The notes beneath the pieces are model-generated. The model saw only the letters and a list, made by a program, of their open reading frames with translations. It did not search any database and was not told where the DNA came from. Made by a program: the position numbers and the translations under genes. From positions 1-37,093 of the forward strand of contig JAURYJ010000009.1 in the NCBI GenBank assembly GCA_030653985.1: DNA of 37,093 nucleotides, read 5' to 3'. Origin of the DNA: Methylobacter sp. Lineage in GTDB: Bacteria > Pseudomonadota > Gammaproteobacteria > Methylococcales > Methylomonadaceae. Shown here one piece after another: positions 9,362 through 19,153 of this stretch (positions are counted from its first letter, which is position 1; the number at the start of each line of letters is the position of its first letter).

Positions 9362-9363
9362 GG

Positions 9364-10896
9364 TTAATCCTGCTCAGCCTTGCCTGCCAATACCGACTGA
9401 TCCATTAGCCGACTCAGCCAAGCCTCTGCCGTTGTTTTATTGATTTTTAGCACAGTATTCGGAAAGAAGCCAATTCCCAATATCAGCAATGCCGACACGC
9501 ACAACAATGTCAGTTCTCGGGGACGCAAATCCTGCACCTGCTTGACGCTAGGCTGGGTGATCGGACCGAAGAAGGCGCGACGGGTAAAGGACAGCATATA
9601 AGCCGCACTGAGTATCGCGCCGATCAGGGCCGCGATGCTGATGCTGGGATGCGCCAGCATGGTGCTGACTATCAACAGTAATTCGGCCGGAAAACCGCTG
9701 GTGCCGGGCAAGCCCATGCTGGCCAGCGCAAATAAAAAATAAAAACAGGTTAAGCGCGGCATGACTTTAGCCAGGCCGCCCAGATGAATGGCTTCGGTAC
9801 TGCCCAGACGATGCTGGATAAAACCGGCCACCAGCATCAGGGAACCGGCGACCATGGTGAAGTTCAGTAACTGGAAAATCGCCCCCTGTATGCCCTGCAT
9901 ATTCAAGGAGGCAATGCCGACGATAACCAGTCCCACATGGCTGACGCTGGCATAAGCCAGCAAGCGGCGTAAATTGGTTTGTTGCAGGGCGATCAGTGCG
10001 CTGTAAACCAGCGTAATCGCGCCGAGTATGCCCAACACCCAGCTGTATTCAACCGCAGCGGAAGGCGCCAGCGGCATGGTAAACCGAATGATGCCGAAAG
10101 CGCCGAGTTTCAAGCCGATTAATAAGGCTGTCATTTGCGTCGGACCTTCCATCGCGACAGTCGGCAGCCAGGTATGGAAAGGCACTAAGGGGGCTTTAAC
10201 GGCAAAACCGAGCAGTAATAAAATAAAGACTAGCGTCTGCAAGTGATCCGGCAAAGCCGTTGCCAATAATACCGGCAAGCTGAAAGACAAATCTTGAGGA
10301 ATACTGCCGCCCACCGCAGTGGCGTGATTGATCGCCAGGATGATAATCGCAAACAATAACGGCACGCCGCCAAACAGCATAAACAGCGTGTATTTGATTG
10401 CTGCGCTGCGCCGTTCCGAACCGATGCCCCATAAGCCGATTAAAAAGAAAATAGGCGGCAGGGTCAGTTCCCAGAACAAAAAGAACAGCGCCATATCCAG
10501 CGCCGAAAATACGCCGATAGTCACGCCTTCCAGCGCCAGCAATAAGGCTAAATGAAGTCGGGGCATCGTTTGCACCGAATTCCATGACGCCACGATCACC
10601 ATGAAGGTTAACAAGGCGGACATCGGCAAAAACAGCACGGAAATGCCGTCTACGCCAAGCAGATATTCAATATTCAGGCTGGGTATCCAGGCATACCGCT
10701 CGACCAGTTGAAAACCATCGCCTAGGTCGGCATTAAATAGTTGCACCACCATCAGTGTTGCGATCAATTCCAGCACGGCAACCCATAACGCAATGTTTTT
10801 GGCCAGTTGGATATTGCGAATAAACGTTACCGCAATCGCGCCTGATAAAGGCAGCAAAATAAGCAGGCTTAACAGGGGGAAACTGGCATTATTCAT
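9364..10896 (-). CDS. NuoM-like proton-channel subunit (third antiporter-type gene of Dab locus)
   Basis: A 510-residue, roughly 14-helix membrane protein of the complex I/Mrp antiporter family, closest in look to NuoM. Conserved features are the glutamate in FLFWELTLPPIFFLIG, the lysine in GFAVKAPLVPFHTWLP, the second lysine in LIGLKLGAFGIIRF and the RRLLAYASVSHVG helix. No complex I hydrophilic genes are nearby, so this is not a nuo operon. It is the last gene of the five-gene minus-strand Dab locus and overlaps the previous gene by 8 bases. It may conduct protons to drive, or add to, bicarbonate uptake by DabA. That role is inferred from context. Confidence 0.85.
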   Translation of the reverse strand: MNNASFPLLSLLILLPLSGAIAVTFIRNIQLAKNIALWVAVLELIATLMVVQLFNADLGDGFQLVERYAWIPSLNIEYLLGVDGISVLFLPMSALLTFMVIVASWNSVQTMPRLHLALLLALEGVTIGVFSALDMALFFLFWELTLPPIFFLIGLWGIGSERRSAAIKYTLFMLFGGVPLLFAIIILAINHATAVGGSIPQDLSFSLPVLLATALPDHLQTLVFILLLLGFAVKAPLVPFHTWLPTVAMEGPTQMTALLIGLKLGAFGIIRFTMPLAPSAAVEYSWVLGILGAITLVYSALIALQQTNLRRLLAYASVSHVGLVIVGIASLNMQGIQGAIFQLLNFTMVAGSLMLVAGFIQHRLGSTEAIHLGGLAKVMPRLTCFYFLFALASMGLPGTSGFPAELLLIVSTMLAHPSISIAALIGAILSAAYMLSFTRRAFFGPITQPSVKQVQDLRPRELTLLCVSALLILGIGFFPNTVLKINKTTAEAWLSRLMDQSVLAGKAEQD

Positions 10897-12436
10897 GTGG
10901 GTCGTTGTCGTCTGTGGAGGGTACGCCGTGCATCGGATATTGCTTGCCGATTTCAGCCGCGTCCTGGTCGATAAAATTCAGCCACGGCGTCGTGTAAAAT
11001 CCGGTGCCGATCAGCAGCAGACAGATGATCGTGGCGATAATGCGCTCGGTCTTGACTGGATGGTGCGCACAGCTGTAGGGCTGCACCGCACGTTTGGGCG
11101 CCGCCATAAAAATTCGCTGAAAAGCCCATAACAAGAATGCGGCGGACAACAGGTTGCCGACCAAAATAGCAATGGCCAATAACCAGCCATATTCCTCAAT
11201 AATGCCTTCAACGAGCAAATGTGCCGCATCAAAACCGGTAGTGCCGGGCATTACCATCGTACTCAGTGCGGACAGCAAAAACAGCAAGGCCAGCGTACTG
11301 TTGGTGTTAAATAACCCGCCCAGCCGAGGAATAAAAGCGGTGCGGGTACGCTCGTAAATCAAACCGATGCTGAACAACATTCCCGCCATTGCCAGACCGT
11401 AGGCCACGGACAGCAATAGACTGCCTTCCAGGCCGTTCGCATTAAAGCAGAAGGCGCCAATAACCAGCATCCCTGTTTGGCTGATGACCGCAAAAGCCAG
11501 TAAGCGGCGAATATTGATCTGCATTAATGCTAGCAAGGCGCCGTAAAAAATGCTGATCAGACCCAGTGTTACCACAAAGTTGGCCCATTGTTCTACAACC
11601 CCGGGCACCATCGGTAAGATGAAGCGAATGGCGGCATAAATACCCAGCTTCAAGCCGACCAGAAACACCACAGCACTGGCGACCGTACCTTGTTCGGCCA
11701 ATACCGGCAACCAGCCGTGAAACGGAAATAACGGCATACGGATCGCAAAGCCGAAAAACAGCAGGATAAAAATCAACACTTCATCATGCAAATAGGCATT
11801 ATTCTGTTTTAATGTCACCCAGTCGAAAGTCAATGCATGGCTGGAATCGATTAAGCCGAAAGCCAGTAGCAAAAAACCCGCCAGGGTCATCAATAAACCG
11901 CTGCCCCAATACTGCAGCAATAGTACGACAACCCAGCGCCGGTTTTGTCCGGTTCCGGCATGCACCGTTAACAGTACGACGGGAATCAATTCCAGCACAC
12001 ACCAAAACCAGAACTGCAACACATTCAACGCGACAAAAGCGCCGATCAATATCGTTTCATAACCTAGCAGGCAGCCAATAAACAGCCGGTCGGTCACATG
12101 CCGGGTAATCAGCGTATAAATCAACGCCAGCAAGGTTAAGATGGCGGTCAGCGGGATAAATAAAATATTGGTCCCATCAACGCCGACACGATAACTGAGC
12201 CCGGCAAAATGCAGCTGTTCAACCAGATGAATACCGGGAAGACTCGAATCGAAAACAGTCAGCAGATAGAGGCTAAGCAATACCGTCAACAGCGCTCCGG
12301 CAAAACCAAAACGCAACGCAACCCTCGCTGAGCGCGACAACAGGATAGCGATCATGGCCAGCAGAGGAACCAGTGTCAGCGTAGTGAGCAGCGGAAAGGC
12401 CACAGATTCCGACCAGGGAGTCACAGTAATATCCAT
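10889..12436 (-). CDS. NuoM-like proton-channel subunit with Lys-to-Arg change (second antiporter-type gene)
   Basis: A 515-residue, multi-helix NuoM-type protein. The start is chosen at the ATG at 12436, with GAGG five bases upstream and 7 bases after the dabB stop. A TTG at 12454 would add six residues. It keeps the helix-5 glutamate (VLELIPVVLL), the VGLKLGIYAAIRF lysine and the RRLLAFAVISQTG helix. The lysine that NuoM-type subunits carry before the WLP motif is arginine here (FAIRMPLFPFHGWLP, codon at 11738-11740). It sits between dabB and another NuoM-like gene, and its stop overlaps the latter. It is probably a membrane partner of the Dab complex; whether it pumps protons is unclear. 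Confidence 0.84.
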   Translation of the reverse strand: MDITVTPWSESVAFPLLTTLTLVPLLAMIAILLSRSARVALRFGFAGALLTVLLSLYLLTVFDSSLPGIHLVEQLHFAGLSYRVGVDGTNILFIPLTAILTLLALIYTLITRHVTDRLFIGCLLGYETILIGAFVALNVLQFWFWCVLELIPVVLLTVHAGTGQNRRWVVVLLLQYWGSGLLMTLAGFLLLAFGLIDSSHALTFDWVTLKQNNAYLHDEVLIFILLFFGFAIRMPLFPFHGWLPVLAEQGTVASAVVFLVGLKLGIYAAIRFILPMVPGVVEQWANFVVTLGLISIFYGALLALMQINIRRLLAFAVISQTGMLVIGAFCFNANGLEGSLLLSVAYGLAMAGMLFSIGLIYERTRTAFIPRLGGLFNTNSTLALLFLLSALSTMVMPGTTGFDAAHLLVEGIIEEYGWLLAIAILVGNLLSAAFLLWAFQRIFMAAPKRAVQPYSCAHHPVKTERIIATIICLLLIGTGFYTTPWLNFIDQDAAEIGKQYPMHGVPSTDDNDPHE

Positions 12437-12443
12437 CAGAACC

Positions 12444-14015
12444 TCAAAAGGCAACGAGCAATGTTATCAACACAAACAACAACAGATAGCGGGGTCTAAG
12501 CACTGATTGTTCAAATTTATTAGCGATATGTCCAAGTTGGCGGCCATACTTAATGGTATCTTTACCGATGCCACGCAACACAAGACGGTCTTCGAACCAG
12601 TGCAGGATGGCTGCCGTCCATTCGGTGAGTTTCCCTGCCAGTCCGCTGCCCTGGGCAAATCTATCGGAGTCACTATCCAGTTGCGCGCCAATCATCCGTT
12701 CTTCCAGTTGCGCCAGTGACGATATCGCCTGGATAGCGGGGGCAGCTCCGCCCATAACCCGGTCAACGATATGATCGTCAAAATAGCTCAAATCGTGCGC
12801 CAAGCCACGCACCGGCTTGACCAGCGCCCAATCGGTAATCGGATCCAGCCAAAAACGCTGCACCGAAGCCACATATTTCCAGGCAGGGGTATCGCCTACA
12901 GAAGCTTTGCGCTGCGAATTGTCTACACTCAGACCGTGCACATTATGCATCAGCGATGGCGCCGTCAGAAACAGATAACCACGCACCACCGCATGAGCGC
13001 AAAGATGCCAACCGGCCAGTTGCCAAAACCCCAAGCCGCATTCCAAAAACATCAAGCCCAGTTGGCCGGAGGTCGCAAAAATTAACGAACTTTTAACGTC
13101 GGTCTGGGTCAGCCCAACCACAAAACTGTAAACAGCTGTGATCAAACCGACGACAGCGAGCACCGCCATTGCCAAGGTTGAATATTCAAAAACTGGCCTT
13201 AACAAAATAATCAGATAGACACCGGCATGCACCATGACCGCGCCGTAAAATACCGCACTCGACGGCGTAGGTCCTTCCATGGCTCGACCCAGCCAGGAAG
13301 TGAAAGGCAGTTGCGCCGATTTGGCAAAGGCGGCAACCGAAAAACACAGCGCAATCGCGGTTGCTTCACCCGAACTCAATTGGGCCGCAGCCGCATTCAA
13401 ATCATTCCAGTTAACGCTGCCCACCCAGGCATACGTTAAGCCGATCCCCAGAATAAATGCGGCATCGCCGATACGATTGGTCACGAAAACACGCGTCGCA
13501 TTAGCGGCGGCAACCGGGCGATCGTAAGCATAAGCGATCAAAAAATAAGAACTTAACCCGGCAATTTCCCAGCCGATAAAGGTGCCGACCGCATTACCCG
13601 ATAACACCAGCAGCAGCATCGCTGAAGACAACAGGCTCAACATAAAAAAGAAACGGTGATACCCCGCTTCCCGGTGCATGTAGTTCATTGAAAAACGGAT
13701 AACCAGGGCTAGCAATACTGCAAACAGGGCTGCCAAACGCACATGAAAACCGGTCGTGATAAAATTTACCGGTATGTTCAGCGTGTCACTGTTCAGCCAA
13801 TGTCCCAGCGTGTATGTACCGGTATTTTTACCGAGTAAATCGGCGCCCAGCAGGACTAAGGCCAATAGGCAAGACATGGTAATCGCCCAGCCCACAATAT
13901 CGGCGGTTAGGCTTTCACCGGTTTCACCGTCGATAAAACCGAATAGATGTCCCAAGCCGACAGCCGCCGCTGCGGACAAGGGCATTAAGGGAATCAGAAT
14001 GACTAATGCATCCAT
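12444..14015 (-). CDS. dabB: DabB/NuoL-like proton-channel subunit of DIC uptake complex
   Basis: A 523-residue membrane protein of the NuoL/MrpA family, the type that partners DabA in two-gene inorganic-carbon transporters. The core segment AAFAKSAQLPFTSWLGRAME with the following GPTPSSAVFYGAVMVHAGVYL contains the helix-7 lysine and the helix-8 histidine expected of NuoL-type subunits. It starts directly after the dabA TAA with no gap, so the two are co-translated. In studied DAB complexes DabB couples the proton gradient to DabA, which hydrates CO2 one-way to bicarbonate. The last 100 residues, after the membrane core, include an amphipathic stretch and a final membrane helix. DabB is the best name among the four antiporter-like genes because of its NuoL type and adjacency to dabA. 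Confidence 0.87.
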   Translation of the reverse strand: MDALVILIPLMPLSAAAAVGLGHLFGFIDGETGESLTADIVGWAITMSCLLALVLLGADLLGKNTGTYTLGHWLNSDTLNIPVNFITTGFHVRLAALFAVLLALVIRFSMNYMHREAGYHRFFFMLSLLSSAMLLLVLSGNAVGTFIGWEIAGLSSYFLIAYAYDRPVAAANATRVFVTNRIGDAAFILGIGLTYAWVGSVNWNDLNAAAAQLSSGEATAIALCFSVAAFAKSAQLPFTSWLGRAMEGPTPSSAVFYGAVMVHAGVYLIILLRPVFEYSTLAMAVLAVVGLITAVYSFVVGLTQTDVKSSLIFATSGQLGLMFLECGLGFWQLAGWHLCAHAVVRGYLFLTAPSLMHNVHGLSVDNSQRKASVGDTPAWKYVASVQRFWLDPITDWALVKPVRGLAHDLSYFDDHIVDRVMGGAAPAIQAISSLAQLEERMIGAQLDSDSDRFAQGSGLAGKLTEWTAAILHWFEDRLVLRGIGKDTIKYGRQLGHIANKFEQSVLRPRYLLLFVLITLLVAF

Positions 14016-17000
14016 TTAGTAAGCTCCAAAGTGTTCAGGCTGCTTGATCAACATCGGCGCTATCGGTAACGTTTTATCCTGATAACAAGCCGGGGAGTTA
14101 TCGCCAACCGGTAAGTCTTTTGTCTGAGCTTGCCACCGCACAAAACCCTCGCCAGGTTGGAATAAGAAAATCTCACCGCTATCGGGGTCTTTAGCGCTCA
14201 GATGCACCCAGCCGCCGCCTACCAGCTCCCGTATGCTTTCCTGGCGCTGATAAATCTGTTCCAGCACCGATGTTTTCGCCTCAACCAGCATCTGCAAACG
14301 CATCGCTTCGTGCGTTTCAACCATCTGCTTAGGCAGACCGGTGCGCAAATCACTGGCAGTGCCCTCCATAACCCCGAATAAACCGGTGACGTTATGCGGT
14401 ACTTTGGTACCGCAACCAAAACGTTCGTTGTCGATCGAGGAAAAATAATATTCCAGATTGATGCCGGCGCCGACTGGGCCTGCGCTCAGTAAAATCGACT
14501 CAAGGATGCTGCCGTCAGGGTCTTGAGTCGGATCGTAGGAAATCAGGAATACACGCCGATCCAGAAACAATCCCTGGGTCAAGGCACGCCGACCGATCAC
14601 GGCCGCCGCATTGGTCGCATGACCAAACTCAGGACGAACCTGACTTAAATCTTGTGCTCTCAGCGTCACATGCTGAAAAGCTTCCGCTGGCGAGGCCGAG
14701 CGCTCGGCCGAGAAAAATCGTCGGCAACGCTCATGCGCGGATAAGTGTTGCGCTCGACTGATGCAGTCCCTGAAACGCTCGAAATCCTCACGCAGCAAAG
14801 CCGGTATCGCGTTCAGATCGTACCAGATCATGGCATCGCTACAGGTATCGTGTTGCATAGCAACGAACCAGCAATCGTCAGGAATAACAATATTTTGCAG
14901 CGCCAGCGATGCACGCACTTCAGGCCGGTTAGCCATGGCCGCGAATACTCGCGCATTAGCTCCGCCCTTGCCACCGCCGCAGGCGCCGCAATTATGCGCG
15001 GCTTCGTGCGGGTTGTTATGACTGGTCGAGCCATGACCGGCTAACGCGACAATCCGCGCAAAACCGTCGGTGAGTCCTAAAACACGCAGCAGCGCCGCTA
15101 CCCGTTCGACTTGTTCGCTATCGGTAAATCCCAGTTTTGGACGTTCCGGAACGGCAACCGTCTCATCCGTAGCGGTAAACAGCAGTTGCGTTTTAACCTC
15201 AGGCGTAACCCGCTGAGCGATAGAGGAAATCAGCTTTTTCTGCAGCTTGGGAAACAGCGATTTAGCCAATAATCCGGCGAAGGTAAGCGGCGCAAGCGCA
15301 TCAATAACCACATGCGATAACAACAGATTATGGCGCAAATCCTGATGCACCTGCTTGGCAAGCCACAGGCTTAACTTACGGCCACGGTTATGCTTGAGTA
15401 ACGCCGGTCCGCTGCCGGATTGAGGCACTTCATCAACTTCATGCTCCGGCGTCACCACCACCGGACACAACGACGTCGCCTTGCTGTCATCCAGACCTTT
15501 ATAATTCATCGCAACGCCAAAAAATCCGGCTGCCCCCAAGGTTTCGATAGCCGGATTCAGCTCTTCAAGATGGCGGCGGAAGCTTTCCTCTCGCTCATCC
15601 ATGCAGACGATAATCTGCGCTTCGGGCCGCTTAATGCGCCTGAACCAACCGCCACGCTGATGATTGGCATGCAGCGCCTGGAAAAAGCCTTCCCGATAAT
15701 GATGCTCGTAAGCGATCAGCCAGACTTTACTGCGCTCGGTCAGCGTGAACGCATCCAGCACCGCCAACATGGCCGGTAAATCCCGGGTGTCCAGCTGTTG
15801 CAGGTCGGCAGCGCTAAGCCCCAGATGCTGGCATAAACGGAACAAACGCCAGCCGCTGTTGTGTGCCGTATGTTGTTCCGAATGCGTTGCCGCCGGACTG
15901 CATTGCCAGGTCCAAATCAGGTCGGCGAGTTGCTGCCAATCGCTGCGGTCGTAACGCTCGGAACCGGCATGTAAGGTCAAGGCTTCGGCACGATGAACCA
16001 GATATTCAGGCAGGTCGCCCTGATACAGGCGGCTGCGTACCATGAATTCGGACAGGTTCTTACAGAAATAACCGCGTATGGCGCTGAGCTTGGCTTCTAT
16101 TTTCCAGGTATCACGGCAGACCTGATTCAACCACAGTCGATCCAGGGTCAGGCGTATCGCCAGATAATCGGCCAGCGTCGGTGCGGCGTCATTGGCGGAC
16201 TGATAATGGGGGTGCTGCTGCCGCCAGTTGATCAGGCCCGACCAGCCGGGTATTTCCAGCGCCAGTCGGCGAAGATAGGGGTTCCATTGGCTTTGCGGTA
16301 TTTCCAGATGAGTCAGTTGCAGGATGATGGTATCGACTGCATCTTCAGGCAATTCAGCGATAATCTGTTGCCAGTCAAGCAACTCATGCAAAAACGGATT
16401 GGCGTCATACTTAGCCGTTGCCCGCCAGGCGGCATAAAGACCTAAGCGGCTGCGCTCAGGCAACTGCCATGCGGCTACGCCTTCATCCAGGCCTGATGCG
16501 CAAAAACGTATCAGCTGGGGCCGAACCGAATCAAGGATGTCTATGCCGGTCAATGCCAGGATCACACCGCGCAAACTGATGTTATTGCCGACCTCGCCCA
16601 GCAGTTGATCCAAGACCGCGCCGGCCTGTTGCCGCATTTGCTGATGTATTGTGGGAGCGACTTCAGTCGCGGCTAAAGCCGCTCCCACATTTATAGTTTG
16701 CTGAATTTGTGCCAGCCATTCTTCAGCCTGTTCCACCGACAAATCCAGCATAGCTTCCGGGTGCAAAGCCGCCTGCTCCAGTCCGAGCTTGGTTAAAATA
16801 CTTTCCCATAAAGGCCGAATAACCTTGCCATCGGCTGCAAGCAATGGCTGGCGAATAGGCTCAGGCACATCGGCTTGCACCGCATCCAGCGCCCCCAACT
16901 CTTCTATTTGCCAGTTCAACTGGCTGACGCTGACCGCCTGTAGATCGAATAACAGCGCAATCCGGTAAATAGCCTGCCGGGTAATGATCTTATCTTTTAA

Positions 17001-17300
17001 GCTGCAAACGCTTTGTTCTGCCTGCAAGTTTGAGCACTGGGCAAAGGCAGCGGACAAATCGCCGTCATCGATACGCCCCTGCCGGTAAAAATCCCGGTTT
17101 TTGCTTTCGGGAGCATAACCGCCAATACCGGTCAAGGCTTCGAACTCGGCTAAAGCCTGAGCAAACGGCAGATGCTGAAAACCATGTAAGGTATTGTGAT
17201 GCACGAAATCGAGGATAGGCCCCTGCCCCGGCAACACGTGATCCAGATGATTTAACGCGGTAATGATTTGTTCGCGTAATAGTAAAGCAGTCTCTTGCAT
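14016..17300 (-). CDS. dabA: DabA, zinc-dependent carbonic-anhydrase-like DIC uptake subunit (DUF2309)
   Basis: A 1094-residue DUF2309 protein. DabA has a beta-carbonic-anhydrase-like zinc site, and all four expected ligands can be placed: C566 and D568 in [19 protein letters not shown]756 in [19 protein letters not shown], and C771 in [10 protein letters not shown]. The 15-residue gap between the last two equals that of characterised DabA. With DabB it should turn CO2 into bicarbonate inside the cell using the proton gradient. The N-terminus [18 protein letters not shown] is typical. It lies 8 bases after a NuoM-like gene and abuts dabB. Residues 205-217 are encoded by a REP-type palindrome (16651-16688) in frame, a likely insertion outside the zinc core. 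The family call is very firm. Confidence 0.94.
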   Translation of the reverse strand: MQETALLLREQIITALNHLDHVLPGQGPILDFVHHNTLHGFQHLPFAQALAEFEALTGIGGYAPESKNRDFYRQGRIDDGDLSAAFAQCSNLQAEQSVCSLKDKIITRQAIYRIALLFDLQAVSVSQLNWQIEELGALDAVQADVPEPIRQPLLAADGKVIRPLWESILTKLGLEQAALHPEAMLDLSVEQAEEWLAQIQQTINVGAALAATEVAPTIHQQMRQQAGAVLDQLLGEVGNNISLRGVILALTGIDILDSVRPQLIRFCASGLDEGVAAWQLPERSRLGLYAAWRATAKYDANPFLHELLDWQQIIAELPEDAVDTIILQLTHLEIPQSQWNPYLRRLALEIPGWSGLINWRQQHPHYQSANDAAPTLADYLAIRLTLDRLWLNQVCRDTWKIEAKLSAIRGYFCKNLSEFMVRSRLYQGDLPEYLVHRAEALTLHAGSERYDRSDWQQLADLIWTWQCSPAATHSEQHTAHNSGWRLFRLCQHLGLSAADLQQLDTRDLPAMLAVLDAFTLTERSKVWLIAYEHHYREGFFQALHANHQRGGWFRRIKRPEAQIIVCMDEREESFRRHLEELNPAIETLGAAGFFGVAMNYKGLDDSKATSLCPVVVTPEHEVDEVPQSGSGPALLKHNRGRKLSLWLAKQVHQDLRHNLLLSHVVIDALAPLTFAGLLAKSLFPKLQKKLISSIAQRVTPEVKTQLLFTATDETVAVPERPKLGFTDSEQVERVAALLRVLGLTDGFARIVALAGHGSTSHNNPHEAAHNCGACGGGKGGANARVFAAMANRPEVRASLALQNIVIPDDCWFVAMQHDTCSDAMIWYDLNAIPALLREDFERFRDCISRAQHLSAHERCRRFFSAERSASPAEAFQHVTLRAQDLSQVRPEFGHATNAAAVIGRRALTQGLFLDRRVFLISYDPTQDPDGSILESILLSAGPVGAGINLEYYFSSIDNERFGCGTKVPHNVTGLFGVMEGTASDLRTGLPKQMVETHEAMRLQMLVEAKTSVLEQIYQRQESIRELVGGGWVHLSAKDPDSGEIFLFQPGEGFVRWQAQTKDLPVGDNSPACYQDKTLPIAPMLIKQPEHFGAY
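16651..16688. repeat. REP-like palindrome inside dabA coding sequence
   Basis: A 38-base element, GTGGGAGCGACTTCAGTCGC on the plus strand and GTGGGAGCGGCTTTAGCCGC on the other, so the two strands each read as a REP sequence of the GTGGGAGCGxC type known from gammaproteobacteria. The arms form a long stem. It is read through in frame as dabA residues 205-217 ([13 protein letters not shown]). Confidence 0.82.
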
Positions 17301-17308
17301 GGCTAAAC

Positions 17309-18799
17309 CTATAAAATCCGCTGACTGATTAGGCCGTTCATCTGGCTGATGGTGGCTGCGGACAAATCAAGCAGCGGCGCGGGCAGCAGACCGAACAACA
17401 CAATACCTGTCACCAGTATTCCAGCAGCCAATAACTCCGGCGCTCTCAAGTCTTCAAGCTGTTGCATCGACGACTTTACCGGGCCGGTAAATAACAGACT
17501 GATGGTGCGTAGCGCGTAGGCGGCGCCGATTAAAATGCTGACGCTGAAAAACGCCATTAAGCCCACCCCCATGCCGACACTTGAGAACACGCTAAAACCA
17601 CCAATCAAGGTATGCAGTTCGGCAACAAAGCCAACCGAACCCGGCAGCCCCATCGCCGCCAACAAGGTTAAGGTCATAAACAGAGTAAAACGCGGCATCA
17701 CTCGAATCAGCGAACTGTAATCCTGAATATTGCGGGTATGAGTGCGCTCATACAGCAGGCCGACCAGCAGAAATAACGCACCAGCAATCAGTCCGTGAGC
17801 GCTCATTTGCAACACCGCGCCGGTAATGCCGGCCTCGTTCAAGGTTGCGATACCCAGCAACACGATGCCCATGTGACTGATTGAAGAATAAGCCACCATG
17901 GCTTTAAGATCGCTTTGCCGCCAGGCCAGCAGTCCGCCGTAAAGCATGCCGAACAGCCCCAGAAAAACCAACACCGGCTGCAATAATAAGGCGGCCTCCG
18001 GCAACATCACTACCGCCCTGATCAAGCCGTAAGCGCCCATTTTCAGCAAGATGCCGGACAGCAAAATACTGACCGGACTGGGCGCTTCAACATGCGCCAG
18101 CGGCAGCCAGCCGTGCAGCGGGAAAATCGGCATCTTAACGCCGAAGCCGATCACAAAACCGAGCAGCACCAAGACCTGCTCAACCCTGGGCATGTCTTGT
18201 GCCGCCTGGTGCATGGAGGACATTAAAGAGCCGCCGTGTTCAAGATCGTACTGACTGATCGCCAACAAGCTGATCAGCATAAAAATCGAGCCGCCCATCG
18301 TATACAGCACGAAGTTAAGACTGGCTGTGTGCCGGCGTTTGCCGCCCCAGCGACCAATCAGGAAGAACAGCGGGATTAAGGTCACTTCCCAAAAGATATA
18401 GAACAACGCCCAATCCTGAGCCAGGAACACACCCAACATGCCGAACTCAAGCAACAAGATGCAAATGTGATAGCCCTTGACGCTGCTGGATACAGTGAAT
18501 GAGGCCAGCAATGCTATCGAGGTAAGCAATGTCGCCAATACCAACATCGGCATCGACAAACCGTCTATGCCCAACGCATAAGCGCTGCCTAACTTAGGGT
18601 TAAGCGGGAAATATTCATTAAACTGTAAATCCGCATCGTGCGCGTTATAAATGCTAAGCAGCCAGCAGACCAATAAAAAGGCGATCGTGGTAAACAGGTT
18701 CGCGATATAGCGGATGAGCTGAATGTTCTGGCCGGGAGTCAAGGCCAGCAGCAAGACCCCGGCAGCCGGCGTCCAGAGCAGTATACTGAGTATCCCCAT
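17309..18799 (-). CDS. NuoM-like proton-channel subunit, first gene of Dab operon
   Basis: A 496-residue NuoM-type membrane protein. It keeps [20 protein letters not shown] (key glutamate), [19 protein letters not shown] (key lysine), [16 protein letters not shown] (second lysine) and the AYSSISHMG helix, so it is the most canonical of the three NuoM-like copies. The frame is open to 18877, but the ATG at 18799 is preceded by AAGGAAG at a fair distance and opens the hydrophobic N-terminus [14 protein letters not shown]. The longer form would begin inside the predicted promoter. It lies 8 bases before dabA and leads the operon. Role inferred: proton-conducting partner of the Dab complex. Confidence 0.86.
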   Translation of the reverse strand: MGILSILLWTPAAGVLLLALTPGQNIQLIRYIANLFTTIAFLLVCWLLSIYNAHDADLQFNEYFPLNPKLGSAYALGIDGLSMPMLVLATLLTSIALLASFTVSSSVKGYHICILLLEFGMLGVFLAQDWALFYIFWEVTLIPLFFLIGRWGGKRRHTASLNFVLYTMGGSIFMLISLLAISQYDLEHGGSLMSSMHQAAQDMPRVEQVLVLLGFVIGFGVKMPIFPLHGWLPLAHVEAPSPVSILLSGILLKMGAYGLIRAVVMLPEAALLLQPVLVFLGLFGMLYGGLLAWRQSDLKAMVAYSSISHMGIVLLGIATLNEAGITGAVLQMSAHGLIAGALFLLVGLLYERTHTRNIQDYSSLIRVMPRFTLFMTLTLLAAMGLPGSVGFVAELHTLIGGFSVFSSVGMGVGLMAFFSVSILIGAAYALRTISLLFTGPVKSSMQQLEDLRAPELLAAGILVTGIVLFGLLPAPLLDLSAATISQMNGLISQRIL

Positions 18800-18849
18800 G
18801 ATTTTAATCTTCCTTATGCTCTGTTGTCTGCTAGTTTCAAGGGTTAGCA

Positions 18850-18877
18850 ATTGTACGTTAAGGCCGAGGCAGTGCAA
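18850..18877 (-). promoter_or_regulatory. Sigma70-like promoter of Dab operon
   Basis: On the minus strand TTGCAC and TACAAT are separated by 16 bases, a close match to the sigma70 consensus. The expected start would lie near 18843, about 44 bases before the ATG at 18799. This supports the shorter start of the first gene. No operator is recognised. Confidence 0.6.
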
Positions 18878-19153
18878 GCATTAACCTTGTAAACTAACGC
18901 TGTTATTTCACCCTCGCTTCAAAAGCGTTTTGCACCGGCCAGACTACCATTGTAACCTTTCAGTATCCTTTCAAAGCAAATGCGGGGCTCACTTACAGCG
19001 GTTTCATGTCGGCCAGCAATCACTATAATAGTGTCGCTGGAGAGCAGGTTTTGCCTGCTCTGGCAAGCAAAGCTTGCTCTCCCAATGTGCCTATATGTAG
19101 TCATCATCTGAATTTAAAAACGCTGTAATTATGCAATCAGCTATGACATTCCT
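18878..19153. other. Spacer with palindromic element
   Basis: No gene is supported here. A 62-codon minus frame at 18919-19107 runs through the repeat at 19038-19084 and resembles nothing known. The stretch separates the Dab promoter from the truncated sensor fragment. Confidence 0.55.
19038..19084. repeat. Double-hairpin repeat TGGAGAGCA...TGCTCTCCCA
   Basis: Outer arms TGGAGAGCA and TGCTCTCCCA pair, and inside lie two smaller hairpins (AGCAGGTTTTGCCTGCT and GCAAGCAAAGCTTGC). The whole could fold as a cruciform-like structure. No second copy is seen in the window. It looks like a REP or small non-autonomous element. Confidence 0.7.

Noticed and set aside
15420..15779. Plus-strand frames of up to 150 codons within dabA (e.g. 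15420-15779 and 15993-16445)
   Set aside because: They lie opposite strongly conserved dabA motifs and have no family resemblance; they arise from the codon bias of the real gene.
9364..18799. A complex I (nuo) or Mrp operon
   Set aside because: No NADH-binding, iron-sulfur, quinone-site or small membrane subunits are present, and DUF2309 sits in the middle of the operon.
19021..19033. CACTATAATAGTG palindrome, which occurs again inside hemL near 1150
   Set aside because: In hemL it encodes conserved residues (HYNSV), and two 13-base matches over 37 kb with no shared context are weak evidence of a site.
18919..19107. Minus-strand 62-codon frame near the Dab promoter
   Set aside because: Runs through a double-hairpin repeat, with no recognisable domain.
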